From Flavobacteriales bacterium (GTDB lineage Bacteria; Bacteroidota; Bacteroidia; Flavobacteriales_F; PHOS-HE28), in contig JADKAN010000003.1 of assembly GCA_016719225.1 (NCBI GenBank), positions 1-64,000 of the forward strand: 64,000 bases of DNA. Reading direction: 5' to 3'. Under the pieces are notes generated by a model, which ran no database searches, was not told the origin of the DNA, and was given only the letters and a program-made list of their open reading frames with translations. How positions within the stretch are numbered: position 1 is the first letter of the stretch; every line of letters starts with the position of its first letter. Positions 15,759 to 23,874 of this stretch are shown piece after piece. The translations under genes were made by a program, and so were the position numbers.

Positions 15759-16978
15759 GCGAACAGAAAGGAAAAGGTGCCTTGCCGCCCATTGGTCAAG
15801 TGCCGGAAAAAATGTGGGCGCAGGTCATTAGTGGGGACCGCTACGGCGAACCGCGTAATGCTTTCCGCATGGAAGAAGTTCCGGTACCATCGATAGCCGA
15901 TGACGAGGTGCTGGTGGGTGTAATGGCAGCGGGCCTCAACCACAATGCGGTATGGGCCGCACGGGGCTATCCGCTGGACCTGATCAATATGATGAAGCTG
16001 CGCGACGGGGCCACCTTGGACACGCACATCATCGGGTCGGATTGCTCTGGGATCGTGTATGCGAAGGGCAGCAAAGTGACCAACGTGGAAGTAGGCGATG
16101 AAGTCGTGGTGCAAGCTGCTTGGGTGGATGATGCCGACCCTTGGGTACAACGCGGAACACCGGATTCAGTGATCGCGCCGAGCGCACGCGCATGGGGTTT
16201 CGAGACCAACCACGGTTCGTTCGCGCAGTTCTGCAACGTGAAGTCGCGCCAATGCCTTCCAAAGCCGGCGCGTTTGTCGTGGGAAGAGGCCGCGGTCTAC
16301 ATGCTCTGCGGCGTTACCAGCTACTGCATGTTGTACAAATTCCCGCCGCACATCGTTCAGGAAGGCGACGTCGTGTTGATCTGGGGGGGCAGCGGCGGCT
16401 TAGGCGTTGCGGCCATTCAACTGGTGCGCAACAGCGGGGGAATTCCCGTCGCGGTGGTCAGTTCAGCGGATAAGGCCGCGTATTGCGAAAGCCTCGGTGC
16501 CTTGACATTGGACCGGAGCAAATACACGCATTGGGGGCCCTTGACAGCAGAAGATGTATTGCCCGGAACACAGGATAAATGGGCCAAAGCGGTGCGACCC
16601 TTCGAGAAGGCGTTGCGCGAACTCACCGGCGGCAAAATGCCGAGGATCGTGCTGGAGCATCCGGGTTCCGATACCATGCCCACCTCCATCCGCGTATGCG
16701 CTGGCGACGGCATGGTGGTGACGTGCGCCGGAACGAGCGGATACCTCGGGACCTTCGATCTGCGCTTTTTGTGGCTGCGTAGGAAACGCTTGCAAGGGTC
16801 GCACTTCGGCGAATTGGAGCATTGCGTGGAATACAATAACATGATCGCGGACGGTACGCTATCACCCTTGCTCACGCACACTTACGATTTCGAGGAAATT
16901 CCGAAGGCCATCCAAAGCATGGCGGACAATACGCACCCACCGGGGAACAGTGCCGTGCGCATTGGATGCCAGGCTTAG
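15755..16978 (+). CDS. ccr: crotonyl-CoA carboxylase/reductase-like enzyme
   Basis: A 407-residue medium-chain reductase resembling crotonyl-CoA carboxylase/reductase, which reduces a 2-enoyl-CoA with NADPH and traps CO2 to give an alkylmalonyl-CoA. The residues known to hold CO2 in characterised enzymes appear conserved: Asn64 in GLNHNAVWA, Phe149-Glu150 in AWGFETNHG and His350 in QGSHFGELEH. The NADPH-binding motif is GGSGGLG at 211-217. Context suggests it makes a branched extender unit for the operon's KAS III enzymes rather than serving the ethylmalonyl-CoA pathway, whose other genes are absent here. Its end overlaps the convergent acyltransferase gene by four bases. Plain enoyl reduction cannot be excluded. 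Confidence 0.85.
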   Translation: MSEQKGKGALPPIGQVPEKMWAQVISGDRYGEPRNAFRMEEVPVPSIADDEVLVGVMAAGLNHNAVWAARGYPLDLINMMKLRDGATLDTHIIGSDCSGIVYAKGSKVTNVEVGDEVVVQAAWVDDADPWVQRGTPDSVIAPSARAWGFETNHGSFAQFCNVKSRQCLPKPARLSWEEAAVYMLCGVTSYCMLYKFPPHIVQEGDVVLIWGGSGGLGVAAIQLVRNSGGIPVAVVSSADKAAYCESLGALTLDRSKYTHWGPLTAEDVLPGTQDKWAKAVRPFEKALRELTGGKMPRIVLEHPGSDTMPTSIRVCAGDGMVVTCAGTSGYLGTFDLRFLWLRRKRLQGSHFGELEHCVEYNNMIADGTLSPLLTHTYDFEEIPKAIQSMADNTHPPGNSAVRIGCQA

Positions 16979-18369
16979 AACTGGAAGTAGATGAAGTGAT
17001 CGCCGCCACTTTGCCCGAAGAGGAAGATCACGGTGAGCATGCCGACCATGTAGGCCCGGTTGTGCCGGAATTTCAATGATCTGTTCAATGCGATGGTGCC
17101 CGCCAGGAGCAATAGCACGATAGCTACATGTGCAAGTTGTGGTTTGGACATCACCGCCAGGATCGAAGTGGGGTCGAACGAGCGTATCGCAGCCAACTTG
17201 CCAAGGATGGCGAACGCATCGTGTGTTGTGGAAGCGCGGAAGAACACGCCGGAGATCAGCAGGATCTGCAAAGTGAAGAACCAGCGGACAAAGCGTCCGG
17301 GAAGGCTGGTAAGTTGGGGCAGCCACGAGATCTTGCCATAGTGGTATTGGAGAATGGTGGCCACTCCATGTACCAGGCCGAACAGCAGGAAATTCCAGTT
17401 CGCCCCATGCCAGATCCCGATCGCGATAAAGGTGATCAGCACGTTCACCGCGAACCGTTGCGGACGTGCATACATCAAAGGAACGAAGAGATAATCGCGC
17501 ACCCAGGTGCCTAACGTGATGTGCCAACGTTGCCAATATTCATTCACGCTCAGGGATCGGAAAGGCCGATTGAAATTCTCCGTGAGTTTCACGCCCATCA
17601 AACGCGCTGCACCAATGGCAATGTCGGTGTATCCGCTGAAATCGCAAAAGATCTGCATGCCGAAGAGTACCAGCGCGAAGTAGTGCGCGGTTCCGTTCCA
17701 GGCTTGTGGCGTCTCGTAGAATTTGTCCACGAAAGGTGCCAGCGAGTCCGCTATCACCACCTTTTTCAAGAACCCGAGCAGGATCTTGTTGATGCCATAG
17801 CGCACATCCTCCGCGGTCGCCAGGCCCTGGGCACGAAGTTGCGGTATCAGTTCGGACTTGCGTTCGATCGGGCCCGCCATCAACTGCGGGAAATAGGCGA
17901 TATACAATGCGAAAAAGCCCAGGTCGCGTTCCGCCTTCACACGGCCTTGGTACACATCGATCACATAGCTCAGGCTTTGGAACGTGTGAAAGGAAATGCC
18001 TACCGGCAGTAGGATGTACCAGATGTTCAAACGCCACGGGGCATCCGTCCATATGAAGAGCTCATTGAGGGTTTCCCCGGCGAACATCGCGTACTTGAAC
18101 CAGAACAGCATTCCCAGGTCGATCCCAAGACTGATGCACAGGTAGAGCAGCTTTTTCCGTTTGCTCCCGGCCTGTTCCATCAGGATGCCGGACCAATAAT
18201 CCACCAACGTCATCGCGATGATGATGAGGATATACTCCGGTCGCCAGCACATATAGAAGAAGTAACTGGCCGCGAGCAATAGCCAATGGCGGTAACCCAC
18301 AGGCGATGCCACGTACAGTACAAGTACTACGGGCAGGAACAACAGGAAGGCAGCGGAGTTGAATAGCAA
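16975..18369 (-). CDS. MBOAT-family membrane O-acyltransferase (AlgI-like)
   Basis: A 464-residue polytopic membrane protein with the MBOAT signatures LLPVGISFHTFQSLSYVIDV, YFPQLMAGPIER, FCDFSGYTDIAIG, FNRPF and the active-site region GIWHGANWNFLLFG with its conserved histidine. AlgI-type enzymes move acyl groups onto extracellular polysaccharides, usually with a periplasmic partner, which is not encoded nearby. The start codon is TTG at 18369, with a -7 element TAGTTTTG at 18402-18395. It converges on the carboxylase/reductase gene with stop codons overlapping in TTAG, so it may deliver the product of that operon to an acceptor (inference). Confidence 0.88.
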   Translation of the reverse strand: MLFNSAAFLLFLPVVLVLYVASPVGYRHWLLLAASYFFYMCWRPEYILIIIAMTLVDYWSGILMEQAGSKRKKLLYLCISLGIDLGMLFWFKYAMFAGETLNELFIWTDAPWRLNIWYILLPVGISFHTFQSLSYVIDVYQGRVKAERDLGFFALYIAYFPQLMAGPIERKSELIPQLRAQGLATAEDVRYGINKILLGFLKKVVIADSLAPFVDKFYETPQAWNGTAHYFALVLFGMQIFCDFSGYTDIAIGAARLMGVKLTENFNRPFRSLSVNEYWQRWHITLGTWVRDYLFVPLMYARPQRFAVNVLITFIAIGIWHGANWNFLLFGLVHGVATILQYHYGKISWLPQLTSLPGRFVRWFFTLQILLISGVFFRASTTHDAFAILGKLAAIRSFDPTSILAVMSKPQLAHVAIVLLLLAGTIALNRSLKFRHNRAYMVGMLTVIFLFGQSGGDHFIYFQF

Positions 18370-18410
18370 GGTGCGCTGGCTTGATGGTACTGGCCAAAAC
18401 TAAGGCAAGG

Positions 18411-18441
18411 TTGACCGGTCCGTTGGATAACCTTAGTTTCG
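18411..18441 (+). promoter_or_regulatory. promoter of the first beta-propeller protein
   Basis: TTG at 18411-18413 and TAGTTTCG at 18434-18441 are 20 bases apart, matching the Bacteroidota layout with one mismatch in the -7 box. The ATG follows four bases later, so the transcript would be leaderless. Confidence 0.45.
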
Positions 18442-18445
18442 CTCC

Positions 18446-20764
18446 ATGATTCAATTGAACGCGACCAACCGGTTCAAGGCGGTTTTGATGATCGCCTTTG
18501 TTTTGGGCCCTATTATCTCTTTCGCTCAGGTATTGTCCTGGGTCCATGGTATCGGAAGCCCTGTTTATGAGGAAGCGCGCGGCATTGTGGTAGGTCCGAG
18601 CGGTAACGTCTACATCACGGGTGAGTTCTCCGATACGGTGGATTTTGATCCGGGGCCGGGTACTTACGAGCTGATCAGCCAAGGTTATACCGATGCGTTC
18701 GTGGCCTGCTACGCCAACAATGGCGAGTTCAAATGGGCCATTGCCATGGGCGGAGCACTGGACAGCCAAGGGTATGGGATCAACATCACCACGGACGGCC
18801 GCATTTTGGCCACGGGCATATTCAACGGCTCCATAGATCTGGACCCCGGTCCCGGCACCTTGAACAAGGTCAGCGGTGGATTTTACGACGTGTACCTATG
18901 TTCGTTCGACTTGGAAGGCAACTTGCAATGGGGCATGACCATTGGCGGGCCTTACAATGAGGAGACACGGAGCGTGAGCTCGGACGATGAAGGCAACGCC
19001 TATATCGTGGGCGAGATCAGCGGCGCCTTTGATGCCGATCCGGGCCCGGGGGTGGTCATGGTGGATTCCCATGGCTCTTTCGACGGCATGGTGGCCAAGT
19101 ACAGTCCCACGGGAGAATATGTTTGGGCACAGGCCATCGGTGGTGCGGGCGACGACCGGGCCTATGACGTGGCAGTAAATGGCGGAAGCAACGTTTACAT
19201 CACAGGCTATTTCGCCGACTCCGTGGATTTTGATGCAGGCCCCGGCGTTCACAGCTACTTCGCACCGAACACCTGGAGTAACGGTTTCCTGCTTTGCGTG
19301 CAACAGGACGGCACCTTCCAATGGGCCGCTAACATGGGCGGTGACGGCACCGATAGTGGCCGTGGAGTAGCCATAGGTCCCGACGGTAACGTGGTGGTCA
19401 CCGGGCGCTTCGCCAAGGTGATGGTGCTTGGCACTGGTGCGAATGCGGACACCTTGATCTGTACGATACCCACCGGAGCGGATGCCGATTTCTTCATTGC
19501 CAAGTACCAGCCGGATGGCGAGTTGGTCTGGGGTGAAGGCATAGGTGGTCCGGAAGAGAACATGCCCCGGGGGATCACCACCGACCCGCAAGGGAACATC
19601 ATCGTAACGGGCCGCACACGCGCCACCATCGATCTGGATCCCGGGCCTGGGGAAGCCCTGTTCACTGCTGCTGGAGAGTTCGATCTTTTTCTTGGAAAAT
19701 ACGACCCCGATGGCAATTATATCTGGGGTTTCATCGTGGGCGACACATACCATGAACGCGGACTGAACGTGGCAACGGACAACGCCGGTAGCGTCTTCCT
19801 CACCGGTTGGTTCACCGAAAGCCCGGATTTTGATCCAGGGCCGGGATCTGTTGTGTTGACCGCAGGCTATGTGGACGCGTTCATCGCCAAGTACAGCGAT
19901 GCACCGCTCTTGCCATTGACCTTGGACGTGGCCATGGATGCGCAGCCTTTGGATGTATCGTGGGAATTGGCTGAGCTGGATGGCGGGGCGGTCCTGTTCA
20001 CAGGAAAGGGCAAGATGGACCAAGCCGGCCAACACGTTCTGAGTAACTGGGAAGTGCCGGAAGGATGCTACCGGCTATCAGTACAGGATGCCGGGAACAA
20101 TGGGATCACCTCCACGGGATATGAACTGCGCAACGGCGCAGCTCCGGTCATTCTTGCCAATGGTCAGTTCACGAGCACCAGTGCTATCGCCGATGATCAA
20201 GGTTTCTGTCTGCCATTGGGTGAAGGAGCGCTTGCGGGATCGACCTGCAGTGAGTACCTGCTGCTGCCTTCCAGCACCTTGGCATTGCTACCCGTGGCCA
20301 ATGCCGGTTCTTACGACATTTGGCTTTATGATCCGCATGGAACGTTCTCCATGGTGGTGAACAGCACCAGTGATCAAATGCCGGTGTGGGGATTGCCCGC
20401 AGGGATACCTGCGAACCTGGACCTGGATGTTCGGGTGCGTGCTATCGTGGATGGTGAAGCGCTGCCTTACGGCCCTACTTGCATTATCAAATTGGAGCAG
20501 GGATCCGCTGTTTCCGGGACCCAAGGCGACGACTTCTTCCTGGCTCCCAATCCATGCCATGGTGAAACACGGGTAGGCATACCGGAAGGCACTGGCGATG
20601 TTAGCTTATTCGTGCGGGATGCATTAGGTCGCGTGCTACTCGAACGCCGTATGGATGGCGCCGGGGTGCGATCGCTGGATGTTTCGGGCTTGGCTGCGGG
20701 CTCTTACCTGTTGGAATTCCGGACTTCCACCGGCGTGAGAAGCATGAAGTTGGTGGTGGAATAG
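18446..20764 (+). CDS. secreted SBBP-type beta-propeller protein with T9SS C-terminal domain
   Basis: A 772-residue exported protein. Residues 1-28 are a signal peptide ending at ISFAQ. From about 35 to 480 there are repeated blades of the SBBP type, each with GNVYITGEFSDTVDFDPGPG-like text followed by a segment like DAFVAKYSPTGEYVWA. A beta-sandwich-like region follows, and the last 75 residues (FFLAPNPCHGETRVG to SMKLVVE) form a type A sorting domain recognised by the type IX secretion system. It should be secreted or anchored at the cell surface; its binding target is unknown. It stands alone between the MBOAT gene and pyrD. Confidence 0.85.
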   Translation: MIQLNATNRFKAVLMIAFVLGPIISFAQVLSWVHGIGSPVYEEARGIVVGPSGNVYITGEFSDTVDFDPGPGTYELISQGYTDAFVACYANNGEFKWAIAMGGALDSQGYGINITTDGRILATGIFNGSIDLDPGPGTLNKVSGGFYDVYLCSFDLEGNLQWGMTIGGPYNEETRSVSSDDEGNAYIVGEISGAFDADPGPGVVMVDSHGSFDGMVAKYSPTGEYVWAQAIGGAGDDRAYDVAVNGGSNVYITGYFADSVDFDAGPGVHSYFAPNTWSNGFLLCVQQDGTFQWAANMGGDGTDSGRGVAIGPDGNVVVTGRFAKVMVLGTGANADTLICTIPTGADADFFIAKYQPDGELVWGEGIGGPEENMPRGITTDPQGNIIVTGRTRATIDLDPGPGEALFTAAGEFDLFLGKYDPDGNYIWGFIVGDTYHERGLNVATDNAGSVFLTGWFTESPDFDPGPGSVVLTAGYVDAFIAKYSDAPLLPLTLDVAMDAQPLDVSWELAELDGGAVLFTGKGKMDQAGQHVLSNWEVPEGCYRLSVQDAGNNGITSTGYELRNGAAPVILANGQFTSTSAIADDQGFCLPLGEGALAGSTCSEYLLLPSSTLALLPVANAGSYDIWLYDPHGTFSMVVNSTSDQMPVWGLPAGIPANLDLDVRVRAIVDGEALPYGPTCIIKLEQGSAVSGTQGDDFFLAPNPCHGETRVGIPEGTGDVSLFVRDALGRVLLERRMDGAGVRSLDVSGLAAGSYLLEFRTSTGVRSMKLVVE

Positions 20765-20847
20765 ACTTCGCATAGTGGTCTGCGTGTTTACTTGAAAGTG
20801 CTCGAAGGTCGGATGCGTATCAGTCCGCGCTGAGCCTCGTCTGCGAT

Positions 20848-20883
20848 AAATAGCCGTCCCTGTATAAGGGGCGGCTATTTTTG
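20848..20883 (+). terminator. hairpin terminator overlapping the pyrD promoter
   Basis: AAATAGCCGTCCC and GGGGCGGCTATTT pair around a seven-base loop (20848-20880) and run into a short T-tract. The last bases also form TATTTTTG (20876-20883), a perfect TAnnTTTG -7 element placed six bases before the pyrD ATG. The end of one transcript and the start of the next therefore share the same bases. Confidence 0.65.
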
Positions 20884-20889
20884 CGGGCG

Positions 20890-21924
20890 ATGTACAAACT
20901 GCTCCGCCCGTTCCTTTTCAGCCTGTCGCCCGAGCGCGCACATCACCTCACGTTCTCGGCCTTGGAAATGGCGAAGCACATCCCCGGTGCGCTGGCACTG
21001 GTGGGTGGTGAACGTCCGCCGCAGGAAGCTGCCGTGGAAGTGATGGGATTGAAATTCCCCGGCCCCGTTGGCCTCGCAGCCGGCATGGACAAGGACGCCA
21101 AGCACGTGGATGCGCTGTCGCGGATCGGTTTCGGTTCCGTGGAGATCGGCACGTTGACACCGGTGGCGCAGCCCGGCAATGAGCAGCCACGGCTCTTCCG
21201 CTTGAAGGCCGACCGCGCGCTGATCAACCGCATGGGCTTCAATAACGGCGGTGTGCAGTCGGCGGTGGAGCGATTGAAGAAGCGCACGCCCGGCATCATC
21301 GTCGGCGGCAACATCGGCAAGAACAAGGTGACGCCGAACGAGCAGGCCATGGACGACTATGTGAAGTGCTTCGATGCGCTGCACGGCGTGGTGGACTACT
21401 TCGTGGTGAACGTGAGCAGCCCGAACACACCCGGCCTGCGCGCACTGCAGGAGAAGGGCCCGTTGCTGTCCATCCTGAATGAATTGAAATCGCGCGATGC
21501 GGCGATGCCCGTGCATCGCCCCATCCTGTTGAAGATCGCGCCGGACCTGACGGACGAGCAGTTGAACGACATCGTTTCCGTGGTGAAGGAGAGCGGCATC
21601 GCGGGCGTGATAGCCACCAACACCACCATCTCGCGCGAAGACTTGAAAATGCCGAAGAGCGAAGTGGACGCCATGGGCGCGGGCGGAATGAGCGGGGCAC
21701 CCGTGCGCGAACGGAGCACCGTTGTGGTGCGTTATCTGCGTGAACGCTTGCCCAAGCCGGTCGTCATCATCGGCGTGGGCGGCATCGACAGCGCCGAAGC
21801 CGCGATGGAAAAGCTGGATGCAGGAGCGGACCTCGTGCAAGTGTACACGGGCTTGATCTATGAAGGACCAGTGCTGCTGAAGCGCATCAACAATGCTTAC
21901 GTGACATGGAAAAACCGCAAGTGA
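20890..21924 (+). CDS. pyrD: dihydroorotate dehydrogenase, quinone-linked (class 2)
   Basis: A 344-residue membrane-associated flavoprotein of pyrimidine synthesis that oxidises dihydroorotate to orotate and passes electrons to quinone. The N-terminal helical region ([20 protein letters not shown]) is the quinone-binding extension of class 2 enzymes. FMN-site motifs include [36 protein letters not shown] and [10 protein letters not shown]. The catalytic serine lies in [12 protein letters not shown], and the C-terminus has [20 protein letters not shown]. The ATG at 20890 is preferred to the in-frame TTG at 20881 because the -7 element ends at 20883. It overlaps the lyase gene by 19 bp. Confidence 0.95.
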   Translation: MYKLLRPFLFSLSPERAHHLTFSALEMAKHIPGALALVGGERPPQEAAVEVMGLKFPGPVGLAAGMDKDAKHVDALSRIGFGSVEIGTLTPVAQPGNEQPRLFRLKADRALINRMGFNNGGVQSAVERLKKRTPGIIVGGNIGKNKVTPNEQAMDDYVKCFDALHGVVDYFVVNVSSPNTPGLRALQEKGPLLSILNELKSRDAAMPVHRPILLKIAPDLTDEQLNDIVSVVKESGIAGVIATNTTISREDLKMPKSEVDAMGAGGMSGAPVRERSTVVVRYLRERLPKPVVIIGVGGIDSAEAAMEKLDAGADLVQVYTGLIYEGPVLLKRINNAYVTWKNRK

Positions 21925-22769
21925 AACTCATCGAGTGCCCGCGCGATGCCATGCAGGGCATCCACTCCTTCATCCCCACGGTGGTGAAGGTGAACTACCT
22001 CAATGGGCTGCTGCGCGTGGGTTATGACACCATCGACATCGGTAGCTTCGTCAGCCACAAGGCCATTCCACAACTGGCCGATACCGCTGAAGTGCTTCAG
22101 CGCATTGACCTCAGCACCACGAAGAGCAAGCTGTTGGTGATCGTCGCCAACGAGCGCGGTGCGAAGGATGCCGTGAAGCAGGAGCACGTGCGCTATCTCG
22201 GCTATCCGTTCAGCATCAGCGAGACCTTCCAGCAGCGGAACACCAACACGAGCATCGAAGGCAGTTGGGCCCGCACGGCGCACATCGCGGAGCTGGCGCG
22301 GAAGGCGGGGAAGGAGATGGTGGTCTACATCAGCATGGCCTTCGGTAATCCGTATGGCGATCCTTGGGATGCGGATATCGCATCGCATTGGACCGATCGC
22401 CTCGTTAGAGAGCTCGGTGTGCGCATCATCGCGCTGAGCGATACCGTGGGCGTGGCGAACGCGGAAGACATCACCGCGATGTTCACTGCGCTGATACCGG
22501 CCATGCCGGAAGTGGAGTTCGGTGCACACTTGCACGCCCGTTCGGACAATTGGAAACCGAAGACAGATGCCGCTTGGAACGCCGGATGCCGACGCTTCGA
22601 TGGTGCGTTGAAAGGCTACGGCGGCTGCCCCATGGCAGAGGACGACCTGGTCGGCAACTTGGCCATGGAACGGTTCGTCCAGGACTTGGAGGAGCGCGGC
22701 ATCCGCACGGGATTGGACCTTGCACAGCTGGACAGGAGCGTCGCGGAAGCAGGCACTGTTTTCCCTTGA
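21906..22769 (+). CDS. mvaB: hydroxymethylglutaryl-CoA lyase
   Basis: A 287-residue TIM-barrel enzyme of the HMGL family that splits HMG-CoA into acetoacetate and acetyl-CoA, a step of leucine catabolism. It begins [19 protein letters not shown], carrying the catalytic arginine and aspartate, and has [28 protein letters not shown] and the metal-binding HLHARSDNW. The C-terminal [17 protein letters not shown] matches the family's mobile loop with its cysteine. It starts inside the end of pyrD, so the two are co-transcribed although the pathways are unrelated. Confidence 0.92.
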   Translation: MEKPQVKLIECPRDAMQGIHSFIPTVVKVNYLNGLLRVGYDTIDIGSFVSHKAIPQLADTAEVLQRIDLSTTKSKLLVIVANERGAKDAVKQEHVRYLGYPFSISETFQQRNTNTSIEGSWARTAHIAELARKAGKEMVVYISMAFGNPYGDPWDADIASHWTDRLVRELGVRIIALSDTVGVANAEDITAMFTALIPAMPEVEFGAHLHARSDNWKPKTDAAWNAGCRRFDGALKGYGGCPMAEDDLVGNLAMERFVQDLEERGIRTGLDLAQLDRSVAEAGTVFP

Positions 22770-22803
22770 CCTGTTGGCCTTCAAGGTTCGCCCCACAAGA
22801 CAT

Positions 22804-22852
22804 TGACAGAAATACTGTCATTTGGAATCCAAATAAAACGTCAATACATTTG
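22804..22852 (+). promoter_or_regulatory. promoter with two palindromic operators upstream of the XRE-S24 regulator
   Basis: TTTG at 22821-22824 and TACATTTG at 22845-22852 are 20 bases apart, a textbook Bacteroidota promoter. Two palindromes overlap it: TGACAG-N5-CTGTCA at 22804-22820 and TTTGG-AAT-CCAAA at 22821-22833, the second covering the -33 element. Such sites beside a phage-repressor-like gene suggest autoregulation. Confidence 0.6.
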
Positions 22853-22872
22853 GCGCACCAATCCCTTGCGCC

Positions 22873-23703
22873 ATGAGCCCACATCCCTACTTCGGAAGCA
22901 ATCTCAAGCTGTTGCGCGGCCGCCGCGGTCGCTCACAGGAAGAAGTCGCCATCGGTCTGGACGTGAAAAGATCCAGTTGGAGCGGCTATGAGAATGGCAG
23001 CGCCGAGCCACAACTGGACCTGCTGGTGCGCATCAGCGGCTACTTCAAGGTCTCGCTCGACAAACTGCTGAAGGACGACCTTACGTTGCTCAGCGAAAGT
23101 CAACTCGGCATTTTGGAGCGCGGCGGTGATGTGGACCTCAGCGGACGCCGGTTGCGCGTGCTGGCCACCACAGTGGACCGTCAGGATCGGGAGAACATCG
23201 AACTGGTGCATGAAAAGGCCAAGGCCGGTTACGCGCTGGGCTACGCTGATCCCGAATACATCAGCGTACTGCCCGCCTTCCAGATGCCCTTCCTAAGCCG
23301 CGACCGCAAGTACCGCACCTTCCAGATCAGCGGCGACAGCATGCCGCCTGTGAGCGAGGGTTCATGGGTCACGGGTGAATACGTGCAGAACTGGCAGACC
23401 ATCCGGGACGGCCAGCCTTACATCATCATTACCAAGGAGGATGGTATCGTCTTCAAGGTGGTGTACAACCAGTTGAAGACCACCGGGGGGCTGTTGTTGT
23501 GCAGCACCAATCCGGTATACCAGCCTTACGAAGTGCCCATTTCCGAGGTTTTCGAAGTCTGGAAGTTCGTTCATTTCATCAGCCATGAGCTGCCCGAACC
23601 CAATTTGAGCCGCGACGAACTTTCGCGGAGCGTGCTGGACCTGCGCAAGGAAGTCGGCCAACTGCGGCTGACCATGGAGAAGCAGGGGAGGCTCGCGCTT
23701 TGA
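22873..23703 (+). CDS. XRE-family regulator with C-terminal S24-like domain
   Basis: A 276-residue protein with an N-terminal helix-turn-helix (residues about 8-65, NLKLLRGRRGRSQEEVAIGL and SSWSGYENGSAEPQL) and a C-terminal domain resembling the S24/LexA-CI fold (FQISGDSMPPVSEGSWVTGE). The SGDSM motif supplies the serine of the family; a lysine follows in GIVFKVVYNQ. A coiled-coil-like tail ends the protein. Homologues in Bacteroidota are chromosomal regulators, and some phage repressors look alike; no phage genes are near. It probably binds the palindromes in its own promoter. Whether it self-cleaves after DNA damage is not known. Confidence 0.8.
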   Translation: MSPHPYFGSNLKLLRGRRGRSQEEVAIGLDVKRSSWSGYENGSAEPQLDLLVRISGYFKVSLDKLLKDDLTLLSESQLGILERGGDVDLSGRRLRVLATTVDRQDRENIELVHEKAKAGYALGYADPEYISVLPAFQMPFLSRDRKYRTFQISGDSMPPVSEGSWVTGEYVQNWQTIRDGQPYIIITKEDGIVFKVVYNQLKTTGGLLLCSTNPVYQPYEVPISEVFEVWKFVHFISHELPEPNLSRDELSRSVLDLRKEVGQLRLTMEKQGRLAL

Positions 23704-23837
23704 TCGTTCCTTGGTGGTCAGTGGGCAAATGACAGGCCCGGTAGCTGCCACCCTGACGCAGGTTGCGGAAGGGCTTTCCGATCACGGATCACCATTCTTT
23801 GGTCATCTTTGGCAGATCAAGCATCTTGCACCTTACC

Positions 23838-23845
23838 TACATTTG
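23838..23845 (+). promoter_or_regulatory. -7 element of the C25-like protein gene
   Basis: TACATTTG matches TAnnTTTG exactly. Because it lies after the earliest possible ATG (23809), the real start must be downstream, at 23875 or 23881. Confidence 0.5.
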
Positions 23846-23874
23846 TTACACGTAGCCTGTTAGCCTCCCTGCCC

